Assembly: GCA_020726265.1 (NCBI GenBank)
Contig: DYSZ01000004.1
Span: forward strand, 1-56,439
Reading direction: 5' to 3'
From: Draconibacterium orientale
GTDB taxonomy: Bacteria; Bacteroidota; Bacteroidia; Bacteroidales; Prolixibacteraceae
Length of the DNA: 56,439 nucleotides
Position 1 is the first letter of the stretch, and each line of letters opens with the position of its first letter. Below, piece by piece: positions 45,651 to 54,052 of this stretch. The notes beneath the pieces are model-generated. The model was not told the origin of the DNA, ran no database searches, and saw only the letters and a list, made by a program, of their open reading frames with translations. Position numbers and translations under genes: made by a program.

Positions 45651-45680
45651 CAAAAGTAAACAAATTTTTAAACCAACAAA
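45651..45680 (-). promoter_or_regulatory. Promoter of tRNA-Phe
   Basis: On the minus strand TACTTTTG (45658-45651) matches the -7 consensus and TTTG (45680-45677) the -33 element, 18 bases apart. It lies 19 bases before the tRNA 5' end. Confidence 0.6.
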
Positions 45681-45737
45681 AAAAATCTGCTTTTCTGTTC
45701 CATTTCAGTGCAAAAAAAATCAAAAACTAACCCCTCG

Positions 45738-45768
45738 CTTGTGTACAGTCATTCTTTTCTTACTTTTG
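45738..45768 (+). promoter_or_regulatory. Promoter of the M16 peptidase gene
   Basis: TACTTTTG at 45761-45768 matches the -7 consensus, and CTTG at 45738-45741 lies 19 bases upstream as an imperfect -33 element. The predicted leader is about 15 bases to the ATG at 45789. It is back to back with the tRNA-Phe promoter. Confidence 0.55.
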
Positions 45769-45788
45769 CACGCTCATAATTTACGTGA

Positions 45789-47018
45789 ATGATTAGTTCT
45801 GATTTTCTGACATATACACTCGGTAACGGCATCCGCCTGATACACCAGCAAACCAATTCTCCTGTAGCCCATTTGGGCGTTCTCATCAACACGGGTTCAC
45901 GCGATGAAGCCGAAGACGAGCATGGATTGGCGCATTTTATCGAGCATTCGGTTTTTAAAGGAACCCGGAAACGCAGGGCTTTTCATGTACTAAGCCGGAT
46001 TGAGGATGTGGGCGGCGAGCTGAATGCCTACACCACCAAGGAAGAAACCACTTTACATTCCACCTTTCTGCGTGAAGATTATGAACGTGCTGCCGAGTTG
46101 CTTGCCGATATTTTGTTTGAAAGTGTTTATCCACAGAAAGAGATCAACCGCGAAAAAGAGGTGATTGCTGAAGAAATTAATTCGTATAAGGACTCTCCCT
46201 CCGACCTGATTTTTGATGAGTTTGAAGAACTGGTTTTCGATGGTCATCCGATTGCCCGTAACATTTTGGGAACCAGCGAAAACATTAACAAGTTCAACCG
46301 CGATTCCATCCTGAATTTTATCGGAAAAAACTACCATACTGATGAAATGGTCATCAGTTCGGTTGGTAAACTTAAATTCGACAGGCTGATAAAATACGCG
46401 GAGAAACACTTTGGCAATGCTGTTACGAAATTGAGAACCGATTGCCGCAAACCTTTTGAAAATTATATTCCATCGGTACGTTTCGAAGAAAAAGACACGT
46501 TTCAGAGCCACTGTATGATTGGCAATATCGCCTACGACGTGCAGCACCCGAAACGGATTGTGATGGTATTGCTCAACAACATTTTGGGTGGTCCGGCCAT
46601 GAATTCGCGGCTGAACCTCGCTTTGCGCGAACGCCGCGGCATGGCTTACAACATTGAATCGAACTACACGGCTTACACCGACACCGGCCTGTTTAACGTG
46701 TATTTTGGTACCGACAGTGAAAATTTTGAAAAAGCGCTGGCGCTGGTGAAAAAGGAGTTTAAACTGTTGCGCGACACAAAATTGGGCGGACTTCAACTCA
46801 GCAAAGCAAAAAAACAGATGATCGGGCAAATTGCCGTATCCACTGAAAGTCATGATGATTTGATGCTGGCCATCGGAAAAAGTTATCTGCTTTACAACCG
46901 GGTTGACCCTTTACACGAGGTTTTCAAAAAAATTGAAGCCATTACCGATAATGAGTTGCTCGAGGTTGCCAACGAAATTCTCGACGAAAACCGCTTGAGT
47001 ACTTTGGTGTACAGGTAA
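45789..47018 (+). CDS. M16-family zinc metallopeptidase
   Basis: The 409-residue protein has the inverted zinc motif HxxEH at 49-53 (AHFIEHSVFKGTRKR), a distal glutamate in EVIAEEINSY about 76 residues later, and two M16 halves (PF00675 and PF05193), the second with the RRGMAYNIESNYTAYTDTG stretch. It resembles the processing-peptidase-like single-chain members. It has no signal peptide, so it is probably cytosolic. A promoter lies directly upstream, and an O-methyltransferase gene follows after 85 bases. Confidence 0.92.
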   Translation: MISSDFLTYTLGNGIRLIHQQTNSPVAHLGVLINTGSRDEAEDEHGLAHFIEHSVFKGTRKRRAFHVLSRIEDVGGELNAYTTKEETTLHSTFLREDYERAAELLADILFESVYPQKEINREKEVIAEEINSYKDSPSDLIFDEFEELVFDGHPIARNILGTSENINKFNRDSILNFIGKNYHTDEMVISSVGKLKFDRLIKYAEKHFGNAVTKLRTDCRKPFENYIPSVRFEEKDTFQSHCMIGNIAYDVQHPKRIVMVLLNNILGGPAMNSRLNLALRERRGMAYNIESNYTAYTDTGLFNVYFGTDSENFEKALALVKKEFKLLRDTKLGGLQLSKAKKQMIGQIAVSTESHDDLMLAIGKSYLLYNRVDPLHEVFKKIEAITDNELLEVANEILDENRLSTLVYR

Positions 47019-47103
47019 ATATTTAACTGTTAAATTGACGAACTGATAAATTGTCAAACTGCTGGTAAATAGTATTTTCAATTCACTAATCAATCAATAA
47101 AAA

Positions 47104-47739
47104 ATGCTTCGGAAAGAACTCGAAAAATACATTCTGAATCACATTGATGAAGAAGATGAGGTTTTGCGGGAACTCGACAGGGAAACACACCTGAAAGTGC
47201 TGGGTTCCCGCATGATTTCGGGCCACTTGCAAGGACAGATATTGATTATGCTTTCGAAAATGATACGTCCGGTAACCATTCTCGAAATTGGCACATTTAC
47301 AGGTTATTCGGCAATTTGTCTTGCAAAAGGGTTACAACCCGGAGGAAAACTGATTACCATCGAAATTGACGATGAGCTCGAAAATCTGGCTACCCGTTTC
47401 ATCAAAAAAGCCGGATTTGAAAATACCATTGAACAACGGATTGGCCCTGCACTCGAAATTATTCCCGGGTTAACCGGCCCGTTCGACCTCGTTTTTATTG
47501 ATGCGCACAAACCCGAATATCCGGCTTATTACGAAGCCATTTTTGATAAAGTAAATACGGGTGGCTACATCGTTGCCGATAATACACTTTGGAGCGGAAA
47601 GGTGTTAGAAAAACCCGATGCCGACGATTGGCAAACACAGGGAATTCTTGCGTTTAACTCACTGATTAAAAACGACAATCGCGTTGAAAAAGTGATGCTG
47701 CCACTCCGCGACGGAATGACGATTATCAGAAAAAAGTAA
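47104..47739 (+). CDS. Class I SAM O-methyltransferase
   Basis: The 211-residue protein has the Methyltransf_3 (catechol/caffeoyl-CoA type) motifs: LEIGTFTGYSAICLA at about 60-74, IEIDDELENLA, FIDAHKPEYPAYYE and ADNTLWSGKV. Bacterial members methylate hydroxyl groups of small phenolic or other acceptors, often with Mg2+; the substrate is unknown. It lies 85 bases after the M16 gene on the same strand, probably in a two-gene run. Confidence 0.85.
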   Translation: MLRKELEKYILNHIDEEDEVLRELDRETHLKVLGSRMISGHLQGQILIMLSKMIRPVTILEIGTFTGYSAICLAKGLQPGGKLITIEIDDELENLATRFIKKAGFENTIEQRIGPALEIIPGLTGPFDLVFIDAHKPEYPAYYEAIFDKVNTGGYIVADNTLWSGKVLEKPDADDWQTQGILAFNSLIKNDNRVEKVMLPLRDGMTIIRKK

Positions 47740-47781
47740 TCGTAATCAACTCCCCTGCTCAGTCGGCCTGGGTTTAAATTT

Positions 47782-48840
47782 CTACCTCCGTTTTTTGTTG
47801 ATCGTACGTTTGTTTTTATCGAAACGGTCAATCCGCTCATCGAGTTTTACCTCCATCTGGTTTTCCTCTTTTGCCTTTTCGCCCGCACTCCCGATTTCGG
47901 GTCTGATTCCCCGCTTATTTTTTTGAATAATATCTTTTACTTCCTGTAAAGAAAGATTAAACATACCGCCGCCGCCTTGCATCACATAACAGATTTCCTT
48001 CTTCAGATAATCTGTTTTAAATGGTTTGGCAATACCTTTCGCCAGTTCGAGGTTAAGCAGTTCGCGCGGGAAATCTTTTTGTGCCTCGATGTAGGTGTCG
48101 AGTTCGTACATGAGGCAGCATTTCAGCTTGCCACACGCGCCGGCCATTTTCAGTGCCGATGGCGACAACCCCTGTGTCAGCGCGGCATTCGACGAAATAC
48201 TTTTGAAATTGGTACGCCAGCTCGAACAGCAAAGTTCCCTCCCGCACGAGCCAATTCCGCCCACAATTCCGGCTTCCTGGCGGGCGCCAATCTGCTTCAT
48301 CTCAATCAGAATTCCAAACTCGCGGGCATACACTTTTATCAGTTCCCTGAAATCGACACGGCCATCGGCCAAGTAATAAAAAATAGCCTTTTTCCCATCT
48401 CCTCTGAATTCAACATCGCCAATTTTCATGTCGAGTCCCAATTCAAGCACAATCTGGCGGGCACGTATCATTACTGGTTTTTCGCGGTTACGGGCATCGT
48501 CCAGCAAAGCAACATCGGCAGCTGTCGATTTTCTATAAACACTGTTCAGCTTGTAGCTTTCGGTGTTTCTGATTTTTAGCTTGAACTGCTTTTCGGCTAA
48601 ATAGCCGGTTAAGGTAACTTCCCCCAAATCGTGCCCGGGAGCAGTAGCTACAACTACTTTGTCTCCGCGTTTCAGGTCAATTTTATCGCTGTTTTTATAG
48701 TATTCTTTTCGTGTCGATTTAAACTTAACTTCCACAATATCCGACTGGTCGGAGGTGTCGGGCAACTCATCCAGCCAACTGTAACTGTTGATGGCTAAGT
48801 AATTTGCCGAACTATTTAATGAACATCCTGTACAACTCAT
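47782..48840 (-). CDS. ricT: RicT (YaaT/PSP1-domain) protein
   Basis: The 352-residue protein has the PSP1 domain: IVEVKFKSTRKEYY near the start, DVEFRGDGKKAIFYYLADGRV and MKQIGARQEAGIVGGIGSCG, followed by conserved cysteines (SCGRELCCSSW, ACGKLKCCLMYE). In Bacillus RicT forms a Fe-S complex with RicA and RicF that promotes RNase Y activity and development; in Bacteroidota its role is unclear and no ricA or ricF is near. A lysine-rich tail after residue about 320 looks disordered. The tail-to-tail neighbour is the O-methyltransferase. Confidence 0.85.
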   Translation of the reverse strand: MSCTGCSLNSSANYLAINSYSWLDELPDTSDQSDIVEVKFKSTRKEYYKNSDKIDLKRGDKVVVATAPGHDLGEVTLTGYLAEKQFKLKIRNTESYKLNSVYRKSTAADVALLDDARNREKPVMIRARQIVLELGLDMKIGDVEFRGDGKKAIFYYLADGRVDFRELIKVYAREFGILIEMKQIGARQEAGIVGGIGSCGRELCCSSWRTNFKSISSNAALTQGLSPSALKMAGACGKLKCCLMYELDTYIEAQKDFPRELLNLELAKGIAKPFKTDYLKKEICYVMQGGGGMFNLSLQEVKDIIQKNKRGIRPEIGSAGEKAKEENQMEVKLDERIDRFDKNKRTINKKRR

Positions 48841-48929
48841 TCTTCCCTTCGTTTAAAAAATCAGGGCAAATATCAGAAAAAGATTTAAATGTCCGTATAT
48901 TACAACGTCATTAATAAAAATAAAGCATT

Positions 48930-49352
48930 ATGGATTTTGGACAGGTAATTTCGAACATTAACTTCCTCGCAGTGATTGTCGCAGCTTTTAGTGCATTTTT
49001 TGTCGGGTAGATTTGGTACGGGCCACTTTTTGGCAAGCAATGGATGGAACTGAACGGTTTTACAAAAGAAAACATGAGTGAGAAAAAATGGCTTCCAATG
49101 CCAGTGATTATGGGTGTTAATTATGTTGCCACCTTATTGGCAGCTTTTTCACTTGCCATGTTTCTGGGGGCTGAAGCCGATGCCATTTTCGGAATTTTTG
49201 CCGGGTTGATGATTGCCGTTTTCTGGATTGCCACAAGCCGGCTGAACGATGTGTTGTACGAACAGAAACCGATGGGTCTTTTCTGGATTAATGTGGGTTA
49301 TAATGTTGCTATCTACGTAATTATGGGAGCCATTCTCGGTGCGTGGCATTAA
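48930..49352 (+). pseudogene. DUF1761 membrane protein with internal TAG
   Basis: One frame from the ATG at 48930 reads INFLAVIVAAFSAFFVG, then a TAG at 49008-49010, then IWYGPLFGKQWMELNGF and continues to 49352. DUF1761 proteins start with a membrane helix followed directly by [L/I]WYGPLFGK, so the stop replaces a residue in the middle of an otherwise intact 140-codon gene with four membrane helices. An ATG at 49044 could start a shortened protein lacking the first helix and the motif, which seems unlikely to work. It may be a young pseudogene, a read error, or a site of stop suppression. DUF1761 has no known function. Confidence 0.8.
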
Positions 49353-49495
49353 ATAGTTGTCGAAAGAATTTTGTTGTCAGGTTCTCTTTGTTGTCATGGT
49401 TGTCGGAGTTGATTTCTTAAAAACAATGATAACAATGACAACTTTTTAAAAAGACAACAATGACAACTTCCTCCACAACTTTCTTCTTTCTCATC
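49353..49495. repeat. GTTGTC / GACAAC intergenic repeats
   Basis: TTGTTGTC and GTTGTC units on the left (49371-49410) and GACAACAATGACAAC-type units on the right (49427-49467) are reverse complements of each other and can pair into imperfect hairpins. The units are irregular and unlike a CRISPR array. No gene is visible. Confidence 0.5.
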
Positions 49496-49526
49496 TTTCC
49501 CCGCTTACATCAAAAAATTATCTTTG
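49496..49526 (+). promoter_or_regulatory. Promoter of mutS
   Basis: TATCTTTG at 49519-49526 matches the -7 consensus and TTTC at 49496-49499 lies 19 bases upstream as a near -33 element. The -7 box ends six bases before the mutS ATG at 49533, so the transcript should start at or almost at the start codon. Confidence 0.55.
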
Positions 49527-49532
49527 CTTTCC

Positions 49533-52151
49533 ATGAGTGAAGCAAAAAAATATTTCGAAACGCCACTGATGAAGCAGTATTACCAGATTAAGGAGAAACA
49601 TCCGGATGCGGTGCTGCTTTTCAGGGTTGGCGATTTTTATGAAACATTTGGCGACGATGCAATTAAGGTAGCAGGCATTCTTGGTATCACACTAACCCGT
49701 CGTGCCAATGGCGCCGCCAGTTATGTTGAATTGGCCGGATTTCCGTATCACGCGCTCGATACCTATCTTCCAAAACTGGTTCGTGCTGGTCAGCGGGTAG
49801 CCATCTGCGAACAGCTGGAAGACCCGAAACTCACCAAAACCATCGTAAAACGGGGTATTACCGAAATGGTAACGCCGGGGGTTTCAATCAACGACAACAT
49901 TCTCGAAAACCGCGAAAATAATTTCCTGGCTTCGGTTCATTTCGATAAAAAAATAGCCGGAGTAGCCTTTCTCGATATTTCGACTGGTGAATTTCTCACA
50001 GCCCAGGGAAAGTTCGAATACATCGACAAACTGCTCAGTTCGCTGCAACCCAAAGAAGTGCTTTTTCAGCGGGGTCGCGGCAAGGAATTCACCGAAATTT
50101 TCGGACCAAAATATTACACATTTAACCTCGAAGACTGGGTTTACACAGAAGATGCCGCCACCGACAGGCTGACCCGCCATTTCGAAACCAAATCGCTTAA
50201 AGGTTTTGGCGTTGACGGAATGCCGCTGGCCGTAATTGCTTCGGGGGCAATTTTGCATTACCTCGATATTACACAACACAGGAAACTTACGCACATTGCG
50301 GGTTTAAGCCGCATTGAGGAGGACCATTTTGTGTGGCTCGACAGGTTTACCATCCGCAATCTGGAACTCTTTAACCCGATTCACGAAAACGGCAAATCGC
50401 TGATTGATGTGATCGACAAAACCATTTCGCCCATGGGTTCGCGCTTGCTGAAACGCTGGATGGCGCTGCCGCTGAAAGATATTGAACCCATCAACAAACG
50501 GCTCGATGTGGTTGAACTTTTTCTGAAATACCCGGATGTGAGGGAAAATATTGAAGAACATCTGCGGCAAATTGGCGACCTGGAACGACTGATTTCTAAA
50601 GTGGCTGTTGGCAGAATTAACCCGCGCGAAGTGATGCAGGTAAAAAATGCGCTGAATGCCATATCGCCCATCAAACAATCGTGTGCCAGCGTTGAAAATG
50701 TGGCGCTGAACCGTTTTGCTGAACAGTTAAATACCTGCGATCTCATCCGCGAAAAAATTCACCACGAAATTATTGCCGACCCGCCTGTGGCGCTCAACAA
50801 AGGACGGGTGATTGCCCACGGAATTTCAGAAGATCTCGACGACCTGCGTGAAATTGCGTACTCAGGAAAAGATTTTCTTGCCAAAATACAAAAGCGCGAA
50901 AGCGAACGATGTGGAATCCCGTCGCTGAAAATCAGTTTCAATAATGTTTTCGGGTATTACATCGAAGTGCGGAATACCCACAAAGACAAGGTACCCACCG
51001 ACTGGATACGAAAACAAACGCTGGTGAGCGCTGAACGATACATCACCGAAGAACTGAAAGAGTACGAAACAAAAATTTTAGGAGCCGAAGAAAAAATTCT
51101 TGAACTCGAAACCCGGATTTTTAACGAATTGGTACTGGCGCTTTCGGAATATGTGGGAGCTATTCAGCTCAATTCGAACATATTGGCTCAAATTGATTGT
51201 CTTTTATCGTTTTCGGCTTGTGCCTCAACTTTTGGTTATTTCCGCCCTGAGATTAACGACTCGACCACCATCAGAATAAAAAATGGCCGCCACCCGGTAA
51301 TTGAACAGCAACTCCCCATTGGCGAATCGTACATCGCCAACGATGTTTTACTCGACCAGTACGACCAGCAAATCATTATCATCACCGGGCCTAACATGGC
51401 CGGTAAATCGGCACTGCTCAGGCAAACAGCGCTCATTGTTTTGCTGGCACAAATTGGTTCGTTTGTTCCGGCTGAGGTTGCCGAAATAGGGTATGTCGAT
51501 AAAATATTCACCCGCGTTGGTGCGTCGGACAATATTTCGCTGGGCGAATCGACATTTATGGTTGAAATGATTGAAGCCGCAAGTATTTTGAACAATGTTT
51601 CGGACAGAAGCCTGATTTTGTTTGACGAGTTGGGTCGTGGAACTTCAACCTACGATGGTATTTCGATTGCCTGGTCGGTGGTGGAATACCTGCACGAACA
51701 TGCATCGGCCAAAGCCAAAACACTTTTTGCCACACACTACCACGAACTCAACGAAATGGAAGGCGCTTTTCTGCGTGTAAAAAACTTTAATGTTTCGATA
51801 AAAGAAGTGGGCAACAAGGTGATTTTTTTGCGTAAACTGGTTCGCGGCGGCAGCAATCACAGTTTCGGGATTCACGTGGCAGGAATGGCCGGAATGCCAA
51901 AATCGGTGATAAAACGTGCCGAACAAATTCTGGTAAAACTTGAAGGTGGCCGCGAGAAAGAGAGTCTTACCAAGCCACTTGGCGAAATCAGGGAAAAACG
52001 CGAGGGCATGCAACTCAGCTTTTTTCAGTTGGACGACCCTGTGCTAAAACAGATTCGCGACGAAATAGCCGGGCTCGACATCAACAACTTAACACCCATA
52101 GAAGCATTGAATAAGCTGAACGAAATCAGGAAAATAACGGGGATTAAATAA
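49533..52151 (+). CDS. mutS: DNA mismatch repair protein MutS
   Basis: MutS finds mismatches and starts repair with MutL. The 872-residue protein has the mismatch-binding motif FYETF (FxE) near residue 35, the connector, lever and clamp domains, and the ATPase with Walker A GPNMAGKS at 619-626 and Walker [17 protein letters not shown]. It is a full-length MutS1. The C-terminal segment ([19 protein letters not shown]) is the normal short tail. The frame also offers a TTG at 49524. MutL is not nearby. The tRNA cluster follows 85 bases later. Confidence 0.97.
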   Translation: MSEAKKYFETPLMKQYYQIKEKHPDAVLLFRVGDFYETFGDDAIKVAGILGITLTRRANGAASYVELAGFPYHALDTYLPKLVRAGQRVAICEQLEDPKLTKTIVKRGITEMVTPGVSINDNILENRENNFLASVHFDKKIAGVAFLDISTGEFLTAQGKFEYIDKLLSSLQPKEVLFQRGRGKEFTEIFGPKYYTFNLEDWVYTEDAATDRLTRHFETKSLKGFGVDGMPLAVIASGAILHYLDITQHRKLTHIAGLSRIEEDHFVWLDRFTIRNLELFNPIHENGKSLIDVIDKTISPMGSRLLKRWMALPLKDIEPINKRLDVVELFLKYPDVRENIEEHLRQIGDLERLISKVAVGRINPREVMQVKNALNAISPIKQSCASVENVALNRFAEQLNTCDLIREKIHHEIIADPPVALNKGRVIAHGISEDLDDLREIAYSGKDFLAKIQKRESERCGIPSLKISFNNVFGYYIEVRNTHKDKVPTDWIRKQTLVSAERYITEELKEYETKILGAEEKILELETRIFNELVLALSEYVGAIQLNSNILAQIDCLLSFSACASTFGYFRPEINDSTTIRIKNGRHPVIEQQLPIGESYIANDVLLDQYDQQIIIITGPNMAGKSALLRQTALIVLLAQIGSFVPAEVAEIGYVDKIFTRVGASDNISLGESTFMVEMIEAASILNNVSDRSLILFDELGRGTSTYDGISIAWSVVEYLHEHASAKAKTLFATHYHELNEMEGAFLRVKNFNVSIKEVGNKVIFLRKLVRGGSNHSFGIHVAGMAGMPKSVIKRAEQILVKLEGGREKESLTKPLGEIREKREGMQLSFFQLDDPVLKQIRDEIAGLDINNLTPIEALNKLNEIRKITGIK

Positions 52152-52174
52152 AGCGGCTAATTTTTTTTCATTTT

Positions 52175-52205
52175 TTTGTGAGATAAAAAAATAGGCATAT
52201 ATTTG
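52175..52205 (+). promoter_or_regulatory. Promoter of the tRNA-Gly cluster
   Basis: TTTG at 52175-52178 and TATATTTG at 52198-52205 match the Bacteroidota -33 and -7 consensus exactly, 19 bases apart. It lies 31 bases before the first tRNA-Gly. Confidence 0.75.
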
Positions 52206-52236
52206 CACCACTAAAAAAACAGGTTCTTTAAAATAC

Positions 52237-52310
<74 letters not shown>

Positions 52311-52320
52311 ATAATGAAAA

Positions 52321-52348
52321 AGTCCGTTACGCTAGCGGATTTTTTTTC
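52321..52348 (+). terminator. Terminator-like hairpin after tRNA-Gly 1
   Basis: AGTCCG pairs with CGGATT (one G-T pair) around a nine-base loop and is followed by eight Ts. It lies 11 bases behind the first tRNA-Gly and before tRNA-Leu. If it works, tRNA-Leu and the second tRNA-Gly depend on read-through or on an unseen promoter. Confidence 0.6.
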
Positions 52349-52371
52349 ACCGTTCATAACTAAATTAGGAT

Positions 52372-52455
52372 GCCCAGGTGGTGGAATGGTAGACACGTTG
52401 GACTTAAAATCCAATGAACATTATGTTCGTGCGGGTTCAAGTCCCGCCCCGGGTA
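52372..52455 (+). tRNA. tRNA-Leu (anticodon TAA)
   Basis: The 84-base class II tRNA has acceptor GCCCAGG/CCCGGGT with wobble positions, the D-arm GTGGTGGAATGGTAGACAC, anticodon loop CTTAAAA (TAA) on stem TTGGA/TCCAA, a variable arm GAACATTATGTTC-like, and T-arm GCGGG-TTCAAGT-CCCGC. It lies seven bases before the second tRNA-Gly. Confidence 0.92.
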
Positions 52456-52461
52456 CTAATT

Positions 52462-52535
<74 letters not shown>

Positions 52536-52554
52536 AACTATAAAATTATTAGTT

Positions 52555-52646
52555 GGGTCGCGAGCCATGACGTTCCCTGACACTAACGGTCAGGAAAGTC
52601 AGGATGCTGACTGAAATGTCAGCATTCGAGTCTCTTTTCCCACTCA
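52555..52646 (+). pseudogene. Split tRNA-Gly 3' half with 60-base insert
   Basis: GGGTCGCGAG at 52555-52564 and TTCGAGTCTCTTTTCCCACTCA at 52625-52646 match adjacent parts of the T-arm and acceptor of the tRNA-Gly genes, the second with two mismatches. Exactly at the join inside the T-arm sits a 60-base insert (52565-52624) with two hairpins: CCTGAC/GTCAGG at 52576-52594 and ATGCTGAC/GTCAGCAT at 52604-52625. The tRNA 5' half is missing. Partial copies of tRNA 3' ends are typical leftovers of integration at tRNA genes; the insert is of unknown origin. Confidence 0.7.
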
Positions 52647-52716
52647 ATCGAGTAGGTTGGGGGATTACTCTCCCGCCCTCTCATACCACCGTGCATGCTC
52701 TCGCACACGGCGGTTT
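52647..52716 (-). mobile_element. 3' end of a group II intron (domains V and VI)
   Basis: On the minus strand domain V is visible: ACCGCCGTG and CACGGTGGT pair (52714-52706 with 52693-52685), with an upper TGC/GCA stem, a GNRA-type GAGA loop and a two-base bulge. A short link (ATGAGA) leads into a domain VI stem (GGGCGGG/CCCCC) and the end CCTACTCGAT, where group II introns close. The intron ends at 52647 against the tRNA-Gly remnant. Everything upstream (domains I-IV and the reverse transcriptase) is gone, replaced by an IS element. The CGC-like triad in the domain V stem would suit class C introns; that is inference. Confidence 0.75.
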
Positions 52717-52736
52717 CCTTTAACCCACATTACAGC
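52717..52736 (+). repeat. Left terminal inverted repeat of the IS
   Basis: This 20-base end matches the complement of 53713-53732 except at one position (A instead of G). It abuts the domain V base of the intron. Confidence 0.8.
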
Positions 52737-52916
52737 AAAAGGTATCCCATTTAGTTAAAATTCAGGTATTATCCACTTTTTTCGGATTATTTTCATTACA
52801 CTGAATTTATAACCGACTGATAATCAACAGGAGGGTTTTTCTGGAATTGAAAATAGTCGATTGTGTGGACTTCCAAGCATTTGAATATTAGCTGATTAAG
52901 GTTGACCTTTGTGTTC

Positions 52917-53713
52917 ATGAATATCAAGACAATCAGGAAATATTGCATCGCTGAACAGACCACCCATACCTATTTTCGGTTGAGTGAGAGTTACCGCGAT
53001 GAGCATGGGTTTGTCCGGCAACGCATGGTCATGGGTCTTGGCAGATTGCTTGAACTTCCTGATTTTGATCATAAGATACTTTTTCTGGAACGGCTGAACG
53101 AACTGATAAAAGGGAAACCAACACTTTATAGCTGCAAAGAAGAAAAAGTTGAGCAACTGGCACAGTTTTACTATAGAGAGCTGAAACATAAAAAGAAGAT
53201 TGACAAGGCTTCTGGTGTCAGCGATGATATTGATACAGTCAAGCTCAATACCCTGAAGAACAGGAATATCCGTGAAGTTGGGGCTGAATCGCTTTGTTAC
53301 CAGGCACTTCGTCAACTTGGAATAGAACATTATCTGAAAGCAAGGGGTTGGGACGATGAGCAGGTGTGCCTGGCAGCAACCCATATCATCAGCCACACCT
53401 GCACCTAGGCTTGCTGGCCTATTGGCTTGTTTCAACCATCCGATACCAATTGAAACTACAGGGCAGCAACCTAGTCTGGAGCGAGATCGTCCGAATAATG
53501 AATACATAGAAAATGGTCACAACGACCGTCGAAAACACTAAGGAACAGATCATACAAATCAGACAATGCAGCGAACCAACTGATGGTGTCCAACTAATTT
53601 GCAGCAAGCTAAAATATCATGAAATACCGCTACCCCGAAAAAAATCCGTGTGGCACACTGGCGAAACTTCTAAAAATCAAATATCAGATTGTCAATTTGT
53701 TATGGATGGATAG
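52917..53713 (+). pseudogene. Transposase of IS1634 type, broken
   Basis: The N-terminal part (ATG at 52917, stop at 53408) reads HTYFRLSESYRDEHGFVRQR and GVSDDIDTVKLNTLKNRNIR, typical of IS1634-type transposases. After CLAATHIISH the frame ends. From 53402 another frame reads the transposase C-terminus (LGLLAYWLVSTIRYQLKLQG, later IIQIRQCSEP and PRKKSVWH), with a TAG at 53507-53509 inside it. The middle, including the DDE catalytic core, is missing. It is a clear pseudogene, and the ORF fragments should not be called genes. Confidence 0.82.
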
Positions 53714-53732
53714 CTGCAATGTGGGTTAAAGG
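53713..53732 (-). repeat. Right terminal inverted repeat of the IS
   Basis: This is the complement of 52717-52736 with one mismatch. It marks the outer edge of the deleted element. Confidence 0.8.
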
Positions 53733-53860
53733 CTGATGTAAATTTTATTCTTTCTTGTTTCATAACTACTGGTAAATTTATTCGTTTTTTCAACTTAATC
53801 AGTGGTCTGATTTTCGGGGAGTATTATTACCAAATCGGTTTTTTGTCAGAATTAATTTTA
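53733..53860. other. AT-rich spacer right of the IS
   Basis: The 128 bases hold no gene and no intron sequence. The missing 5' part of the group II intron is therefore not on the far side of the IS. Confidence 0.5.
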
Positions 53861-54034
53861 TTATTCCCATTCACGACCGGGATTGCCAGGATTGTCTGAA
53901 GCAGCCGCACTTTGCTTAGTTGAAAGAAACATGATTGAAGCAGCAGTAAGCGCAGTAATACCGACCTTTTGTAATGCCTGTTTCCGGGTAATTTTCCTGT
54001 CGTTTTTTTTATTGTTTGCTGTTTTATTTTTCAT
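53861..54034 (-). CDS. Small exported peptide downstream of a T9SS protein
   Basis: A 57-residue ORF starts at 54034, 18 bases behind the stop codon of the beta-helix protein on the same strand. It has a basic N-terminus (KKNDRKITRKQALQKVG), a hydrophobic stretch (ITALTAASIMFLST) and an end rich in glycine, proline and asparagine (SDNPGNPGREWE). It looks like a signal peptide or single membrane anchor with a short tail. Short proteins of this plan occur in Bacteroidota, but I do not know a function. The tight spacing suggests it is translated with the upstream gene. Confidence 0.6.
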   Translation of the reverse strand: MKNKTANNKKNDRKITRKQALQKVGITALTAASIMFLSTKQSAAASDNPGNPGREWE

Positions 54035-54052
54035 ATCGGTTGATTTTAAATG

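Larger units (their letters stand above)
52717..53732 (+). mobile_element. IS1634-like element, internally deleted
   Basis: Terminal inverted repeats are CCTTTAACCCACATTACAGC at 52717-52736 and its complement at 53713-53732, matching in 19 of 20 bases. They enclose two parts of a transposase in different frames. A full element would be expected to be about 1.6-1.9 kb; this one is 1016 bp, so roughly 0.6-0.9 kb is missing from the middle. No target duplication is evident: the left flank is intron domain V and the right flank is unrelated sequence. It can still be mobile if a helper transposase exists. Confidence 0.8.

Noticed and set aside
49044-49352. A shorter DUF1761 gene starting at the internal ATG
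   Set aside because: It would lack the first helix and the WYGPLFGK motif; the full 48930 frame with one TAG is the better reading.
49353-49495. A CRISPR-like repeat array
   Set aside because: The GTTGTC/GACAAC units are short, irregular, inverted relative to each other and without even spacers.
52902-53408. The N-terminal transposase ORF as a working gene
   Set aside because: The catalytic core is missing, the C-terminus follows in another frame with a further stop, and both IS ends enclose the fragments.
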